A stretch of 64,000 nucleotides of DNA from Trichococcus sp. K1Tr. GTDB lineage: Bacteria > Bacillota > Bacilli > Lactobacillales > Aerococcaceae. Both the position numbers and the translations under genes were made by a program. The stretch is from the NCBI RefSeq assembly GCF_028309625.1, contig NZ_JAQMHR010000007.1, positions 1 through 64,000 on the forward strand. The letters run 5' to 3'. A model generated the notes under the pieces. The model made no database searches. It was not told the DNA's origin and was given only the letters and a program-made list of their open reading frames with translations. Positions 26,077 through 36,338 of the stretch are shown piece by piece (position 1 is the stretch's first letter; each line of letters begins with the position of its first letter).

Positions 26077-26838
26077 ATGAGACTGACGAACAAAGTTGCT
26101 GTTGTGACCGGAGGCGCTTCGGGTATGGGCGAAGCCATCTGCCGCAAATTCGCAAAAGAAGGCGCAAAAGTAGTTATTGCTGATTACAACTACGAGGGTG
26201 CACTGAAAGTCGCAAACGAAATCAACGCCGAAACCCTGGATGCTGCCGCTGCCATAAAAACCGACATTTCCATCGAAGCCGATGCCGACGCTATGATCGA
26301 TACCGCCATCGCTCTCTTCGGAAAAGTGGACATCCTCGTCAACAACGCCGGCATTATGGACGGCTTCGAACCGGTCGGGGAAGTCTCGAACGAGCGCTGG
26401 GACCGGGTCTTCGCCGTGAACGTCAACGGTCCGATGTATGCGAGCCGCAAAGCCATCCAATATTTTCTGGAACAAGGCCATGGCAACATCATCAACATCG
26501 CCTCGATTGGCGGTCTGCAAGGTGGCCGCGCTGGCGCAGCTTATGTCGCTTCCAAGCATGCTGTCATCGGGTTGACGAAAAATACAGCCTTCATGTACGC
26601 GAAAAAAGGCATCCGCTGCAACGCAATCGCCCCTGGAGCTGTCGCTACCAATATCGCCCAATCCATGGGCACAGTCAGCAAATTCGGCCAGGAAACGACC
26701 GGCGTCGGCATGGTGATCAACCCGGCTTTCGGGACGCCCGATCAGATTGCTTCTGTCGCACTCTTTCTGGCATCCGACGACTCCAGTTTCGTCAATGGCG
26801 CCGTCGTGACCGCGGACGCTGGCTGGACCAGTTACTGA
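26077..26838 (+). CDS. short-chain dehydrogenase/reductase (FabG-like)
   Basis: A 253-residue classical SDR. VTGGASGMGEAI binds NAD(P), NNAGIMDG is the second structural motif, and the catalytic Ser-Tyr-Lys are in NIASIGGLQGGRAGAAYVAS followed by KHA. The C-terminal VNGAVVTADAGW closes the fold. Asp in VIADYN after the second strand points to NAD rather than NADP. Start at 26077 is set by GAGGAGG. The substrate is unknown; it stands alone, so a role in fatty acid synthesis is unlikely. Confidence 0.88.
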   Translation: MRLTNKVAVVTGGASGMGEAICRKFAKEGAKVVIADYNYEGALKVANEINAETLDAAAAIKTDISIEADADAMIDTAIALFGKVDILVNNAGIMDGFEPVGEVSNERWDRVFAVNVNGPMYASRKAIQYFLEQGHGNIINIASIGGLQGGRAGAAYVASKHAVIGLTKNTAFMYAKKGIRCNAIAPGAVATNIAQSMGTVSKFGQETTGVGMVINPAFGTPDQIASVALFLASDDSSFVNGAVVTADAGWTSY

Positions 26839-26859
26839 TTTAGGCTTACTGTTACAGAA

Positions 26860-26907
26860 AAACGAATGCGGCTGTTCCAAAAGGAGGCAAACGCATTCGT
26901 TTTTTTA
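26860..26907 (+). terminator. SDR terminator
   Basis: AACGAATGCG pairs with CGCATTCGTT across a 20-nt loop and is followed by seven T. Confidence 0.85.
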
Positions 26908-26937
26908 TATTCTTAATGTCCTCTGGATAAACGAAGC

Positions 26938-27025
26938 GGCTCCTCCGGCGAGGAGATCCTCACCGGAGGAGGCAACGCTAAAATACTCCCTACTCCGGTG
27001 AGCGTAATCTCCCCGGAGCAGGCGT
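26938..27025. repeat. GC-rich intergenic palindrome cluster C
   Basis: CTCCTCCGGCGAGG (26940-26953) pairs with CCTCACCGGAGGAG (26958-26971). A second imperfect pair, CTACTCCGGTGAGCG with CTCCCCGGAGCAGGCG, follows. It belongs to the same family as clusters A, B, D and E. Confidence 0.55.
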
Positions 27026-27047
27026 TCTGATTTTAGCCCCTTCGCCA

Positions 27048-27443
27048 TTATCCGTTTTTGTCCTCCAGCCAAACTTTCCGGGAAATGAAATTCCAGGCCA
27101 TCACGAACACGGTGGCGGCGATTTTGGCCACCAGATAGTATAACCCCACTTGATCAACGAACAGCCACATCAGCAATTGGTTCAATCCCAAACCTATGAC
27201 GCTGAGGGTGACAAATAACAGCAACTCTTGGCGCTTCTCCGCCGCACCGAAGCGGCTCGTGAAAACATAGCGCATGCTCGCTGCGTAATTGAACAAAGTC
27301 GCCGCCACAAAAGCCATCGCGGCGGCCGTCAGATAATGAAAGCCGATGAAATCGGCCAAAATGTAAAGAATCAGAAAATCCAGTACAGTAGCCACTACAC
27401 CGACGAGTCCAAACTTCACCACTTGGGCCAACAGTTTAGTCAT
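27048..27443 (-). CDS. GtrA-family membrane protein
   Basis: A 131-residue protein with four hydrophobic helices and the family opening VKFGLVGVVATVLDFLILY. GtrA proteins help flip or present polyprenyl-phosphate sugars across the membrane, usually with a GtrB-type transferase, and the neighbour is exactly that: the start overlaps the glycosyltransferase stop by 8 bp. The pair would make and deliver a lipid-linked hexose for decorating a wall polymer. The acceptor is unknown. Confidence 0.9.
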   Translation of the reverse strand: MTKLLAQVVKFGLVGVVATVLDFLILYILADFIGFHYLTAAAMAFVAATLFNYAASMRYVFTSRFGAAEKRQELLLFVTLSVIGLGLNQLLMWLFVDQVGLYYLVAKIAATVFVMAWNFISRKVWLEDKNG

Positions 27444-28410
27444 TGTCTTGCCCCTCCCTGTAATTAGTCGGCAAGGTAATATCTGTCTCCTTCAAGATAT
27501 AGATCGGCCGCCTTTTGGTCTCCATAAAGGTTTTCCCCAGGTATTTTCCGAGTATCCCCAGACAAAGCAACTGTAAGCCCCCCATCCCCAAAATGATGAC
27601 GATGAGCGAAGTCCAACCAGATGTTTCGTTTCCGAAGACCAAGGTCCGCACGACAATGATCAATGCTCCCAAAATAGCGACCGCAAAAGACAGGACCCCG
27701 GTTAAGGCAGCAATCGCCAACGGTGCTTCAGAAAAGGCAACTATCCCATCCAGCGAATATTTGAACAAGCTCCAGAACGACCATGTCGTTTGGCCGGCGA
27801 CCCGTTCCTGATTTTCATAGGGTAAGTATTTCGTCTCGAAGCCAACCCAACTGAAAATCCCTTTCGAAAACCGATTGTATTCGGTCATTTCAAGGACCGC
27901 ATCGACCATTTGGCGCGTCATCAAACGATAATCCCGGGCGCCATCGACGATTTCCGTATCAGAAATGCGGTTGATCAATTGATAGAATTGCCGCGCGAAA
28001 AAGGAACGGATTGGCGGTTCGCCTTTGCGGTCAATGCGTTTCGTGCCGATGCAATCATATTCGCCTGTGCGGATCAACGCAAACATTTCCACTAGCATGT
28101 CCGGCGGGTCCTGGAGATCCGCATCCATCACGGCTACGTAATCCCCGGTCGCATGGCGCAGCCCTGCCACCAGCGCGGCCTCTTTGCCGAAGTTCCGCGA
28201 AAAGGAAAGGTAGTGCACCCGCTCATCCAAAGCGGCCGCTTGCTTCAATTCCACCAACGTGGCATCCTTTGAACCGTCATTCACAAAAATCAGTTCGAAT
28301 GCGGCATCCGGCAGCTGATAGCTGACTGCCGCAATCGCTTTATGGAAAATCGGGACCATCTCCTCCTCATTATGGCAAGGAACGACGATGGAAATGATAT
28401 CTTTTGACAT
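27436..28410 (-). CDS. polyprenyl-phosphate glycosyltransferase (GtrB/DPM1-like, GT2)
   Basis: A 324-residue GT2 enzyme. The catalytic domain opens with SIVVPCHNEEEMVPIF, has the D-x-D type MDADLQDPPD and the processed WVGFETKYLPYENQ segment, then two C-terminal membrane helices (LTGVLSFAVAILGALIIVV and IVIILGMGGLQLLCLGIL). It transfers a sugar from UDP-hexose to undecaprenyl phosphate at the inner face of the membrane. It is coupled with the GtrA gene downstream. Confidence 0.9.
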   Translation of the reverse strand: MSKDIISIVVPCHNEEEMVPIFHKAIAAVSYQLPDAAFELIFVNDGSKDATLVELKQAAALDERVHYLSFSRNFGKEAALVAGLRHATGDYVAVMDADLQDPPDMLVEMFALIRTGEYDCIGTKRIDRKGEPPIRSFFARQFYQLINRISDTEIVDGARDYRLMTRQMVDAVLEMTEYNRFSKGIFSWVGFETKYLPYENQERVAGQTTWSFWSLFKYSLDGIVAFSEAPLAIAALTGVLSFAVAILGALIIVVRTLVFGNETSGWTSLIVIILGMGGLQLLCLGILGKYLGKTFMETKRRPIYILKETDITLPTNYREGQDND

Positions 28411-28485
28411 GTGTCCACCTCTGCTTATTTTTTCAGAATTCTTATACTTCTTTCTATAGTATCATATTTGAGGCGGGTTGGCCGT

Positions 28486-29643
28486 CTAATTCTTGAAATG
28501 ATTGAGCAAACTAAGGCACCTAGCTTCGACGTGCTTCTGCCACAGATACGCCACCGGCAAAGCGAACAACGGCGAAAGCAACAGCGCCGTTTCCGGGGGG
28601 ATGACCTGTCCCAAAAATGTCACGAAGAGGATGATCGACGTCGTATGCGTCAGGTACAGGCTGAAGGACAGCTTTCCCAAAAGCAGCAGCAGTTTCGATT
28701 TGAAGAAGGCGGTCAAATGCGGAGATTCCATGCACAGCAGCAGGAACAAAATGATGCCCAGCCCCGTCAGCAACAGCGCGTGCCGCACCCGGAACGATAA
28801 ACCGAGCGCCGACAGGATCCACTGGCTCGGGATCAAGAATGGGATCGCCAAGGCCGACAGGATCCGGAAACGGCAGTGCTCCCGCACAAATGTCCGGATG
28901 GCCGGAAGGTGCTTCGCCAGCACTGCCCCCATCACAAAAAAGATTGCATAGTAATTGGTTCGGTTGAGCGACTCCGACAGTTGTGCCAACCAGGCCGTGC
29001 CGCTGCGCATGCCCCAGTTCGTCAATGCCTCGATCCCCAACTGCACGACAGTATAATATCCAAGGACCTTCCCTGTCCGGTTGCGGTGAAGCGCTACAGC
29101 CAAAAAGGGTAGGATGAAGGACAAGCGCCATTCCTGGACCATGCTCCAAAAAGCGCCGCTGAGGATGTTCAGATTGTAGTCGTACCCGAGAAAATACAGC
29201 AGCATCTCCAGCGCATTCGGCACTCTTTTCCATTTCACATTGAACGAACCACTCAAGTCGATCGTGTCATGTTTCCATGCTCCGAACAGCGCGATCAGGA
29301 TGACCGTCACTGCGATGATAAGCACATAGGGCAGCATCAGCCGGATCCAGCGTTTGATGATGAACGGCTTGAAGTCCAGCTTCCGCCCGTTCAGATAAGG
29401 CCGCGCCAGGACGAAACCGCCGATGATGTAGAAAACCAGCACCGCTTCATTGCCGCCCCAGATCATTTTCAAGGGTGTCTGCGTCGCCACCCTCCAAAAG
29501 GAATTGGCAAATATTTTGTATTCATTGGCGCTGTAGCCATAAACTGTCCAGACCGCCATGTGGAAAATCATGACAATAAGGGAAGCCAATCCCCGCATAC
29601 CGTCAAAAATTTCAATCCGTTGGCTTTGGCCGGATTTTTGCAT
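28486..29643 (-). CDS. acyltransferase family 3 (OafA-like) membrane protein
   Basis: A 385-residue integral membrane acyltransferase with about ten helices. The family start EIFDGMRGLASLIVMIFHMA carries the conserved Arg and His. It probably O-acetylates a surface polysaccharide. Start is set at 29643 because GGGAG lies 8 bp before it; the in-frame ATG two codons earlier is too close to that site. It lies upstream of the gtrB/gtrA pair on the same strand with a 75-bp gap, so the three could act on the same polymer. Confidence 0.85.
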   Translation of the reverse strand: MQKSGQSQRIEIFDGMRGLASLIVMIFHMAVWTVYGYSANEYKIFANSFWRVATQTPLKMIWGGNEAVLVFYIIGGFVLARPYLNGRKLDFKPFIIKRWIRLMLPYVLIIAVTVILIALFGAWKHDTIDLSGSFNVKWKRVPNALEMLLYFLGYDYNLNILSGAFWSMVQEWRLSFILPFLAVALHRNRTGKVLGYYTVVQLGIEALTNWGMRSGTAWLAQLSESLNRTNYYAIFFVMGAVLAKHLPAIRTFVREHCRFRILSALAIPFLIPSQWILSALGLSFRVRHALLLTGLGIILFLLLCMESPHLTAFFKSKLLLLLGKLSFSLYLTHTTSIILFVTFLGQVIPPETALLLSPLFALPVAYLWQKHVEARCLSLLNHFKN

Positions 29644-29768
29644 AAACATTCACTCCCGTTGTTTCGAAACTATCGAAATATTCTTTACTATGGTAGTTCA
29701 AATGTTACAAAATTTCAAATTATTTATTTTTTTGAGCATTCCGACTATTTATTTCGAAGCCGAGATGT

Positions 29769-29793
29769 TATACTGTACTTACATGCGGTAAGT
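29769..29793 (+). promoter_or_regulatory. azoR promoter -10 with palindromic operator
   Basis: TATACT (29769-29774) is followed at once by the perfect inverted repeat ACTTAC-ATGCG-GTAAGT (29777-29793), which covers the expected start of transcription. Redox-sensing HxlR/MarR-type repressors control azoreductases through operators placed like this; which regulator binds is unknown and none is encoded nearby. Confidence 0.55.
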
Positions 29794-29837
29794 GAACTGA
29801 AAACCGCATCAAATATACAATAAGTGGAGGAACACAC

Positions 29838-30464
29838 ATGAACGTTTTAGTAGTAAAAGGAAACAACAGACCAGCAGAAGAGGCAATTTCTTCAAAAATG
29901 TACGAAACTTTTTTGGCTGCAGCCAAAGAAAATGAAAAATTGAACATCACAACTTACAATGTCTTTTCAGAAGACATGCCTTACTTGGGCCAAGATCTTT
30001 TCGGCGCTTACGGCAAAATGGCAGTCGGCGAAGAATTGACTGACATCGAAACACGCCTTTTGGCAGCAAAACAAAAAGTTATGGATGCTGTGACTGCAGC
30101 TGACGTGATCGTTTTCGCATTCCCATTGTGGAACTTGACGATCCCTGCTAAATTGCAAACATTCATCGACTACATCTTCGCAGCCGGCTTCACTTTCAAA
30201 TACGACGAAACTGGCCAAATGGTCGCTTTGATGCCTGAGAAGAAAGTTATCCTTCTGAACGCACGCGGCGGCAACTACTCCTCTCCTGAAATGGCTCCAT
30301 TGGACATGGGCGTCAACTACATGCGCAACGCATTCGGCGGCGTATTCGGAATGGAAATCATCGGCGAAGTCATCATCGAAGGACACGCAGCTGTTCCTGA
30401 TCAAGCAGCAGCAATCATCGAAGAAGGCTTGGCTAAAGTAGAAGCATTGGCTAAATCACTATAA
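29838..30464 (+). CDS. azoR: FMN-dependent NADH-azoreductase
   Basis: A 208-residue flavodoxin-fold quinone/azo reductase. FAFPLWNLTIPAKLQTFIDY is the family core that contacts FMN, and ILLNARGGNYS and the early KGNNRP loop bind the flavin phosphate. It reduces quinones and azo compounds with NADH, commonly as defence against electrophile stress. GGAGG precedes the ATG. Codon use is strongly biased (many GAA, GTT, AAC), suggesting high expression. It is a single gene between an operator-type promoter and a strong terminator. Confidence 0.93.
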   Translation: MNVLVVKGNNRPAEEAISSKMYETFLAAAKENEKLNITTYNVFSEDMPYLGQDLFGAYGKMAVGEELTDIETRLLAAKQKVMDAVTAADVIVFAFPLWNLTIPAKLQTFIDYIFAAGFTFKYDETGQMVALMPEKKVILLNARGGNYSSPEMAPLDMGVNYMRNAFGGVFGMEIIGEVIIEGHAAVPDQAAAIIEEGLAKVEALAKSL

Positions 30465-30476
30465 TCAAGAAATACG

Positions 30477-30514
30477 GACGCGCACTAGCAATCGGCTGGT
30501 GTGCGTCTTTTTTT
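30477..30514 (+). terminator. azoR terminator
   Basis: ACGCGCACTAGC and GCTGGTGTGCGT pair (G-U allowed) and are followed by seven T. Confidence 0.85.
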
Positions 30515-30546
30515 GTGCCTTTCCAATTACACCCTGATCTGATAAC

Positions 30547-30600
30547 GGATCACCGGGAGCTGTGCTCCGGTGAGAGGCCCTTCCCCGGAGCTGGCGATGT
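30547..30600 (+). repeat. dispersed palindromic repeat D
   Basis: A 27-bp palindrome at 30547-30573 (GGATCACCGGGAGCTGTGCT plus CCGGTGA), then CCTTCCCCGGAGCTGGC. The palindrome is identical, in opposite orientation, to one in repeat E at 32579-32608, and the following segment is nearly the same as 32672-32689 of E. Confidence 0.7.
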
Positions 30601-30626
30601 ATTTTCACAAAAAAAACAGCACATCA

Positions 30627-30809
<183 letters not shown>

Positions 30810-30954
30810 TCATGTTCATTAATGATTGTTTGTGTTTCTTTACGTCTTTACGGAAACCGCATCCAAATGATTTTCCAACAATTAACTTCACCTATATTGC
30901 ATTAAAAAACATATTCTTGTTCGAAACCCCACTACTTTGTTATGTTTTTGTTTA

Positions 30955-31000
30955 TTTTTGTTCGTTTACCATTGACCAGACCGTGAAATTGTGCTAAATT
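30955..31000 (+). promoter_or_regulatory. lacR promoter with candidate LacR operator
   Basis: -35 TTGACC (30972-30977), 17 bp, -10 TAAATT (30995-31000). Just upstream is TTTTTGTTCGTTT (30955-30967), a 13-mer that is repeated exactly in front of the lacFEG promoter. Autoregulation by the DeoR-type protein is the simplest reading. Confidence 0.6.
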
Positions 31001-31027
31001 ATGGATAATATAAAGAGGTGAATGAAA

Positions 31028-31807
31028 ATGTTAAAAAAAGAACGCCTGTTAATACTCACTGAAATCGTCAACCAAGAAGGCATCATCACCGTAGCCGACA
31101 TCGTCAAGCAACTGAATGTTTCCGACATGACCGTGCGCAGGGATCTGGACGAACTCGATAAGGCCGGAAAAATCCTGCGCATCCACGGCGGAGCACAAAG
31201 CATCAGCTACGCATTGGATCAGGAGCTCTCGCATACGGAAAAACAAGAAGTCCAAAAAGAAGAAAAGAAAGCGATCGCAAAGTTGGCGGCAAGCTACGTC
31301 GAGGATGGCGACACCATTTTCCTCGGGCCGGGCACGACGATCGAAATACTGGCGAGCTATCTCGGTGGCAAAAAAATCCGCATCATCACAAACAGCTATC
31401 CGGTTTTCGAAAATCTGCGCCAATACGACACCGCGGATATCATTATGATTGGCGGCGATTACCGGAAAAATACGGGTGCTTTCTTCGGCCCGATCGCGAA
31501 CGACAACCTGAAAAAGTTGAAGTTCACCAAATGCTTCATCAGCGCCAACGGCATCCACAATGAAGCGATCTCTACTTATAGCATGGCGGAAGGCGAAACC
31601 CAGAACATCGCCCTGAACAACTCCCGCACAAAATACTTGCTGGCGGACAACAAGAAATTCAACCGGGACGACTTCTACAATTTCTACAACCTGCACGACA
31701 TTGATCACCTGGTCACCGATGACCATATCAGCGCAGATCTGGTCACGCATTACTCGCAGTACGTCACCCTGACCCAAGCCCAAACAGAAGAAGGAGCTAA
31801 CTTATGA
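31028..31807 (+). CDS. lacR: DeoR-family regulator, probable lactose repressor
   Basis: A 259-residue DeoR regulator. The N-terminal helix-turn-helix includes ITVADIVKQLNVSDMTVRRD and LRIHGGA; the C-terminal sensor domain has FLGPGTTIEILASYL, RIITNSYPVF and MIGGDYRKNTGAFFGP, which bind a phosphosugar (tagatose-6-phosphate in lactococcal LacR). The ATG at 31028 is 9 bp after GAGG; the one at 31022 is too close. Its stop overlaps the HAD start (ATGA). It is convergent with lacFEG and shares an operator-like 13-mer with it. The name lacR rests on that context. Confidence 0.8.
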   Translation: MLKKERLLILTEIVNQEGIITVADIVKQLNVSDMTVRRDLDELDKAGKILRIHGGAQSISYALDQELSHTEKQEVQKEEKKAIAKLAASYVEDGDTIFLGPGTTIEILASYLGGKKIRIITNSYPVFENLRQYDTADIIMIGGDYRKNTGAFFGPIANDNLKKLKFTKCFISANGIHNEAISTYSMAEGETQNIALNNSRTKYLLADNKKFNRDDFYNFYNLHDIDHLVTDDHISADLVTHYSQYVTLTQAQTEEGANL

Positions 31808-32496
31808 AACTGAACGGCATCATTTTTGATTTCAACGGCACAATGTTCCAGGATTCGCATCTGCACGAACAGGCCTGGATCGACATGATCCAAAAGTACA
31901 GTCCAGGCAACGGGCTCACAGAAACAGAGATTCTGACAAACGTACACGGCCGCACGAACGACAAAATCTTGCGTCATTTTGTATCCCCTGACCTGACGGA
32001 CGAGGAAGTGCAGAAACTTTCTTTGGAGAAGGAAGAACACTACCGCAGACTCTGCCTGAACAAACCGGAGCAACTCGTGTTGACGGACGGCTTGATCGAA
32101 GTGCTGGACGATCTGAAGGAGCGCAATTTGCCGCTGACGATCGCCACCGCGACCATCAAAGAAAATGTCGACTTCTATTTCGACACCTTCGCGCTTGATC
32201 GTTGGTTCGATCCGGACAAAGTCGTCTTCGATGACGGTTCATTCCCCGGCAAACCGGAGCCGGACATCTTCCTGCATGCCGCCAAAAAACTCGGGGTCAC
32301 CCCCGAAGAATGTCTGGTCATCGAGGATGCTTATTCCGGTCTGCGCGCTGCCAACAGCGCGAACATCGGCATGATTATCGCGATCGATCCGTTCTTCAAG
32401 AACCGGGACACCTTCCAAAAGGAAAACCTCTGCAAGGACGGCGTCATCACGGACTTCAACGGCTTCACCCAGCGCATCTTCGAAGAGAAAGCCTGA
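31804..32496 (+). CDS. HAD-IA hydrolase (beta-phosphoglucomutase-like)
   Basis: A 230-residue HAD superfamily protein with motif I DFNGTMFQDS, where the first residue pair D-x-N differs from the usual D-x-D, a helical cap, TIATATIKE (motif II), KPEPDIFLHAAKKLG (motif III) and IEDAYSGLRAA (motif IV). The replacement of the second Asp by Asn in motif I suggests altered catalysis: phosphatases need that Asp as acid/base. Translation is coupled to lacR through an ATGA overlap, so it may act on a phosphosugar from lactose use or could pair with malP as a mutase. Neither role is proven. Confidence 0.82.
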   Translation: MKLNGIIFDFNGTMFQDSHLHEQAWIDMIQKYSPGNGLTETEILTNVHGRTNDKILRHFVSPDLTDEEVQKLSLEKEEHYRRLCLNKPEQLVLTDGLIEVLDDLKERNLPLTIATATIKENVDFYFDTFALDRWFDPDKVVFDDGSFPGKPEPDIFLHAAKKLGVTPEECLVIEDAYSGLRAANSANIGMIIAIDPFFKNRDTFQKENLCKDGVITDFNGFTQRIFEEKA

Positions 32497-32504
32497 AAAA
32501 TTAA

Positions 32505-32551
32505 AATAGAACGCACAATCGGCTTATCCCGATTGTGCGTTCTATTTTTGT
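32505..32551 (+). terminator. terminator of the lacR-HAD operon
   Basis: AATAGAACGCACAATCGG (32505-32522) and CCGATTGTGCGTTCTATT (32529-32546) form an 18-bp stem followed by TTTG. Confidence 0.9.
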
Positions 32552-32578
32552 GGAGTTACGGTGTTGCCAAAGGTTACC

Positions 32579-32700
32579 GGATCACCGGAGCACAGCTCCC
32601 GGTGATCCGGTGATCGACGGCTTCGCCGGCGTTAGCCCCTATTTTTGGAGTTGTTTCCTCCGGCGAGCAGTCCCTTCGCCGGAGCTGGCTCTGAATTTTC
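32579..32700. repeat. dispersed palindromic repeat E
   Basis: A 30-bp palindrome (32579-32608, GGATCACCGG...CCGGTGATCC) is the reverse complement of the one in repeat D. It is followed by GGCTTCGCCGGCG and a second hairpin TCCTCCGGCGAGCAGTCCCT-TCGCCGGAGC, and then by CTGGCTCTGAATTTTC, close to the end of repeat D. Confidence 0.7.
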
Positions 32701-32702
32701 CG

Positions 32703-32745
32703 ACCTCTCACACCACCGTGCGCACGGTTCCGTACACGGCGGTTC
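32703..32745 (-). mobile_element. possible group II intron scrap
   Basis: The minus strand reads GAACCGCCGTGTACGGAACC followed by GTGCGCACGGTGGTGTGAGAGG, a double hairpin much like the conserved segment found just before the maturase gene in many bacterial group II introns. No reverse-transcriptase gene or intron ends are visible, so it would be a short remnant. Confidence 0.4.
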
Positions 32746-32776
32746 AATAACTTAAGTATTTTACCACTGTGAAACC

Positions 32777-32819
32777 AAAACAAAAACTGTGGAACATGTG
32801 CTATCATCACATTCCACAG
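32777..32819 (-). terminator. lacFEG terminator
   Basis: On the minus strand CTGTGGAATGTG pairs with CACATGTTCCACAG (32787-32819) and is followed by TTTTTGTTTT. Confidence 0.85.
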
Positions 32820-32861
32820 CTGAAAAATTTTATACTTTCCTACTCTATAAGAATAAACGTG

Positions 32862-34280
<1,419 letters not shown>

Positions 34281-35999
34281 CTAGTCTTCAAATTGTTCCT
34301 GAACAAATGCAAGAGCCCCTTGGCCATCACGGGTCAATTTAATGTATTGACCTCCTTGCGTTTTAGCAAGTTTAACGCCCAATCTGTCAGTATCTTGTTT
34401 AATATCTTCGTAATTCGAAGCCACTTGAGGTGCCAGGATGATTAAATCATAGTCTTTCATGATATCCATGTGAGCACCATAGCTACCCGCTGCTGCTTTT
34501 ACAGGAGCCCCATATTCAGCCGCAGCTTTATTTAAAGCATTAGCAAGAAGGCCACTTGTTCCACCGCCGGCACAAAGGACAAGAACATTTTTAGCTTCTA
34601 TTATTTTATTTTCAAAAACTTTCGGATCATTCTCGTTCGTATCAGCACTTGCAAGGACCGCTTTGGCTTTTTTAGTATCAAAGCTACCTTCAACTTTTTC
34701 TTTCAAACTATCAATAGATGATACACCTGCTTTTTCTTCTTCAAGAATTTGTGCATCATAGACTTTAAAGAATGGGTAGTAAATCACTACGTCTACTACA
34801 ATCAATGTAAGAGCGAGAACAAATGACATCAACCCGAATCCTGTTCCTATAACAATTCCCAAAGGACCTGGCGTTGTCCAAGGCAAATTCACACTAAAGC
34901 TGTTCATTCCAATAACATCAACGAAGAATTTGAAAATCCATACGTTAGCAATTGGTGCAAAAATAAATGGAACAAAGAATACTGGATTTAAAACGATAGG
35001 TGCTCCAAATAAGATTGGCTCATTAACCCCAAAGAAAGTTGGTACAACTGACGCTCTACCGATCGCCTTATTACGTTTTGATTTTGATAACCACATGAAC
35101 ATGAATGGAACAACTAACGTTGCACCCGTACCACCCATTGTAACGATAAACATTTGTGTTCCGGATGTCAGAATCTTATCTGCATGCTGTCCAGCTTGTA
35201 AAAGTTGGAAATTTGTTTCAATATTCGCATAAGTAATCGCTGCAATAGCAGGTTCAACGATAGATGGCCCATGTATACCAACAAACCAGAATAGTGCATA
35301 TGCACCAAATATTATTGTAATGCCCAAGTAACCATCAGCCGCTGTGAATAGTGGCTCGAATAACTTAATAACAGACTCCGCCACATTCGTGCCCATAATG
35401 TTCCTAGTCAATATATCTAAACCATAAAGAACGACTATCACTAAGGTAAAAGGAATAATATCTTTAAATACTTGTGAAATGTTTGGTGGTACTTCTTCCG
35501 GCATCCGGATTGTCACATTATTTTTCACAGTGATATTATAGATATTCACAGTAATGAACGCTGCAAGAAACGCTGTCAATAGTCCTTTTGTCCCTAAGAA
35601 TCCGTTTGCAAATCCACCGCCCTCAACTGCATCCGCAGCAAGGAGTAAGAAACCAGATATGGAAGCCAGCATAGTAGAAAGAAAGTTAATTTGATTTGTG
35701 TTTTCCAGCTTTCTGTTAAAGGAATCTGTTAAAGATTTTGCGGTTGTGCCAGCAACCAAAATTCCTAAAATCCCCATCGTATATCCGTATGGTTTCATAA
35801 TCAAAGCTTCAGTCGATGCACTCCATGAGAAACCGAAGATATTAGGAACATATGCAATCAATAAGAAAATACTTGAAAACAGAACAACAGGCATCGCTGA
35901 GATAAAGCCATCACGTATTGCGCGTAGATAGATATTACGGGATACTTTCTCAAAAAAAGGTTTAGCTTTTTCAATTTGTGCAATCAAGGCATTCATCAT
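34281..35999 (-). CDS. lacE: PTS lactose-specific transporter EIICB
   Basis: A 572-residue membrane permease of the phosphotransferase system that imports lactose and phosphorylates it. The EIIC part (residues 1 to ~410) has eight or more membrane helices, with signatures such as [20 protein letters not shown] and [15 protein letters not shown]-like segments. After a charged linker the EIIB domain carries the phosphorylated Cys in [18 protein letters not shown] (about residue 475). It is nearly colinear with lactococcal LacE (568 residues). Start ATGATG follows GAGGGAGC; only 2 bp separate it from lacF. Confidence 0.96.
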   Translation of the reverse strand: MMNALIAQIEKAKPFFEKVSRNIYLRAIRDGFISAMPVVLFSSIFLLIAYVPNIFGFSWSASTEALIMKPYGYTMGILGILVAGTTAKSLTDSFNRKLENTNQINFLSTMLASISGFLLLAADAVEGGGFANGFLGTKGLLTAFLAAFITVNIYNITVKNNVTIRMPEEVPPNISQVFKDIIPFTLVIVVLYGLDILTRNIMGTNVAESVIKLFEPLFTAADGYLGITIIFGAYALFWFVGIHGPSIVEPAIAAITYANIETNFQLLQAGQHADKILTSGTQMFIVTMGGTGATLVVPFMFMWLSKSKRNKAIGRASVVPTFFGVNEPILFGAPIVLNPVFFVPFIFAPIANVWIFKFFVDVIGMNSFSVNLPWTTPGPLGIVIGTGFGLMSFVLALTLIVVDVVIYYPFFKVYDAQILEEEKAGVSSIDSLKEKVEGSFDTKKAKAVLASADTNENDPKVFENKIIEAKNVLVLCAGGGTSGLLANALNKAAAEYGAPVKAAAGSYGAHMDIMKDYDLIILAPQVASNYEDIKQDTDRLGVKLAKTQGGQYIKLTRDGQGALAFVQEQFED

Positions 36000-36001
36000 A
36001 A

Positions 36002-36319
36002 TTAGTTGCTCCCTCTTTTATACAATTCAATCATATGTTTCATCAAATCCCTAAGCAGTAATGTTGTCATCAAGTGATCCTGTCCATGCATCATCGTAAC
36101 GCTGTAGGCAATATCATCGCCTGAAGCTTCCATAGTAAGCAAACTTGTCTGAGCTTTATGAGCCTCTTTGATGCTGGTATTTGCTTCTTCACATAATGCT
36201 TCGGCTTTATCATAATCACCTTTTTCCGCTGCTTTTAAAGCATCCAAAAGATACGATCGCGCTTCACCTGCATAGGCAACAATTTCAAACCCTAATAAAG
36301 TAGCTTCTTCCCTGTTCAT
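36002..36319 (-). CDS. lacF: PTS lactose-specific EIIA
   Basis: A 105-residue cytosolic phosphocarrier that passes phosphate from HPr to LacE. The phosphorylated His is His78 in [11 protein letters not shown] and Asp81 is the conserved metal ligand, at the same positions as in lactococcal LacF. Start at 36319 is given by GGAGG and full agreement with MNREE of the family. It is the first intact gene of the operon and follows a relic of lacD directly. Confidence 0.95.
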   Translation of the reverse strand: MNREEATLLGFEIVAYAGEARSYLLDALKAAEKGDYDKAEALCEEANTSIKEAHKAQTSLLTMEASGDDIAYSVTMMHGQDHLMTTLLLRDLMKHMIELYKRGSN

Positions 36320-36338
36320 TTCATTTCCTCCAATTTGT

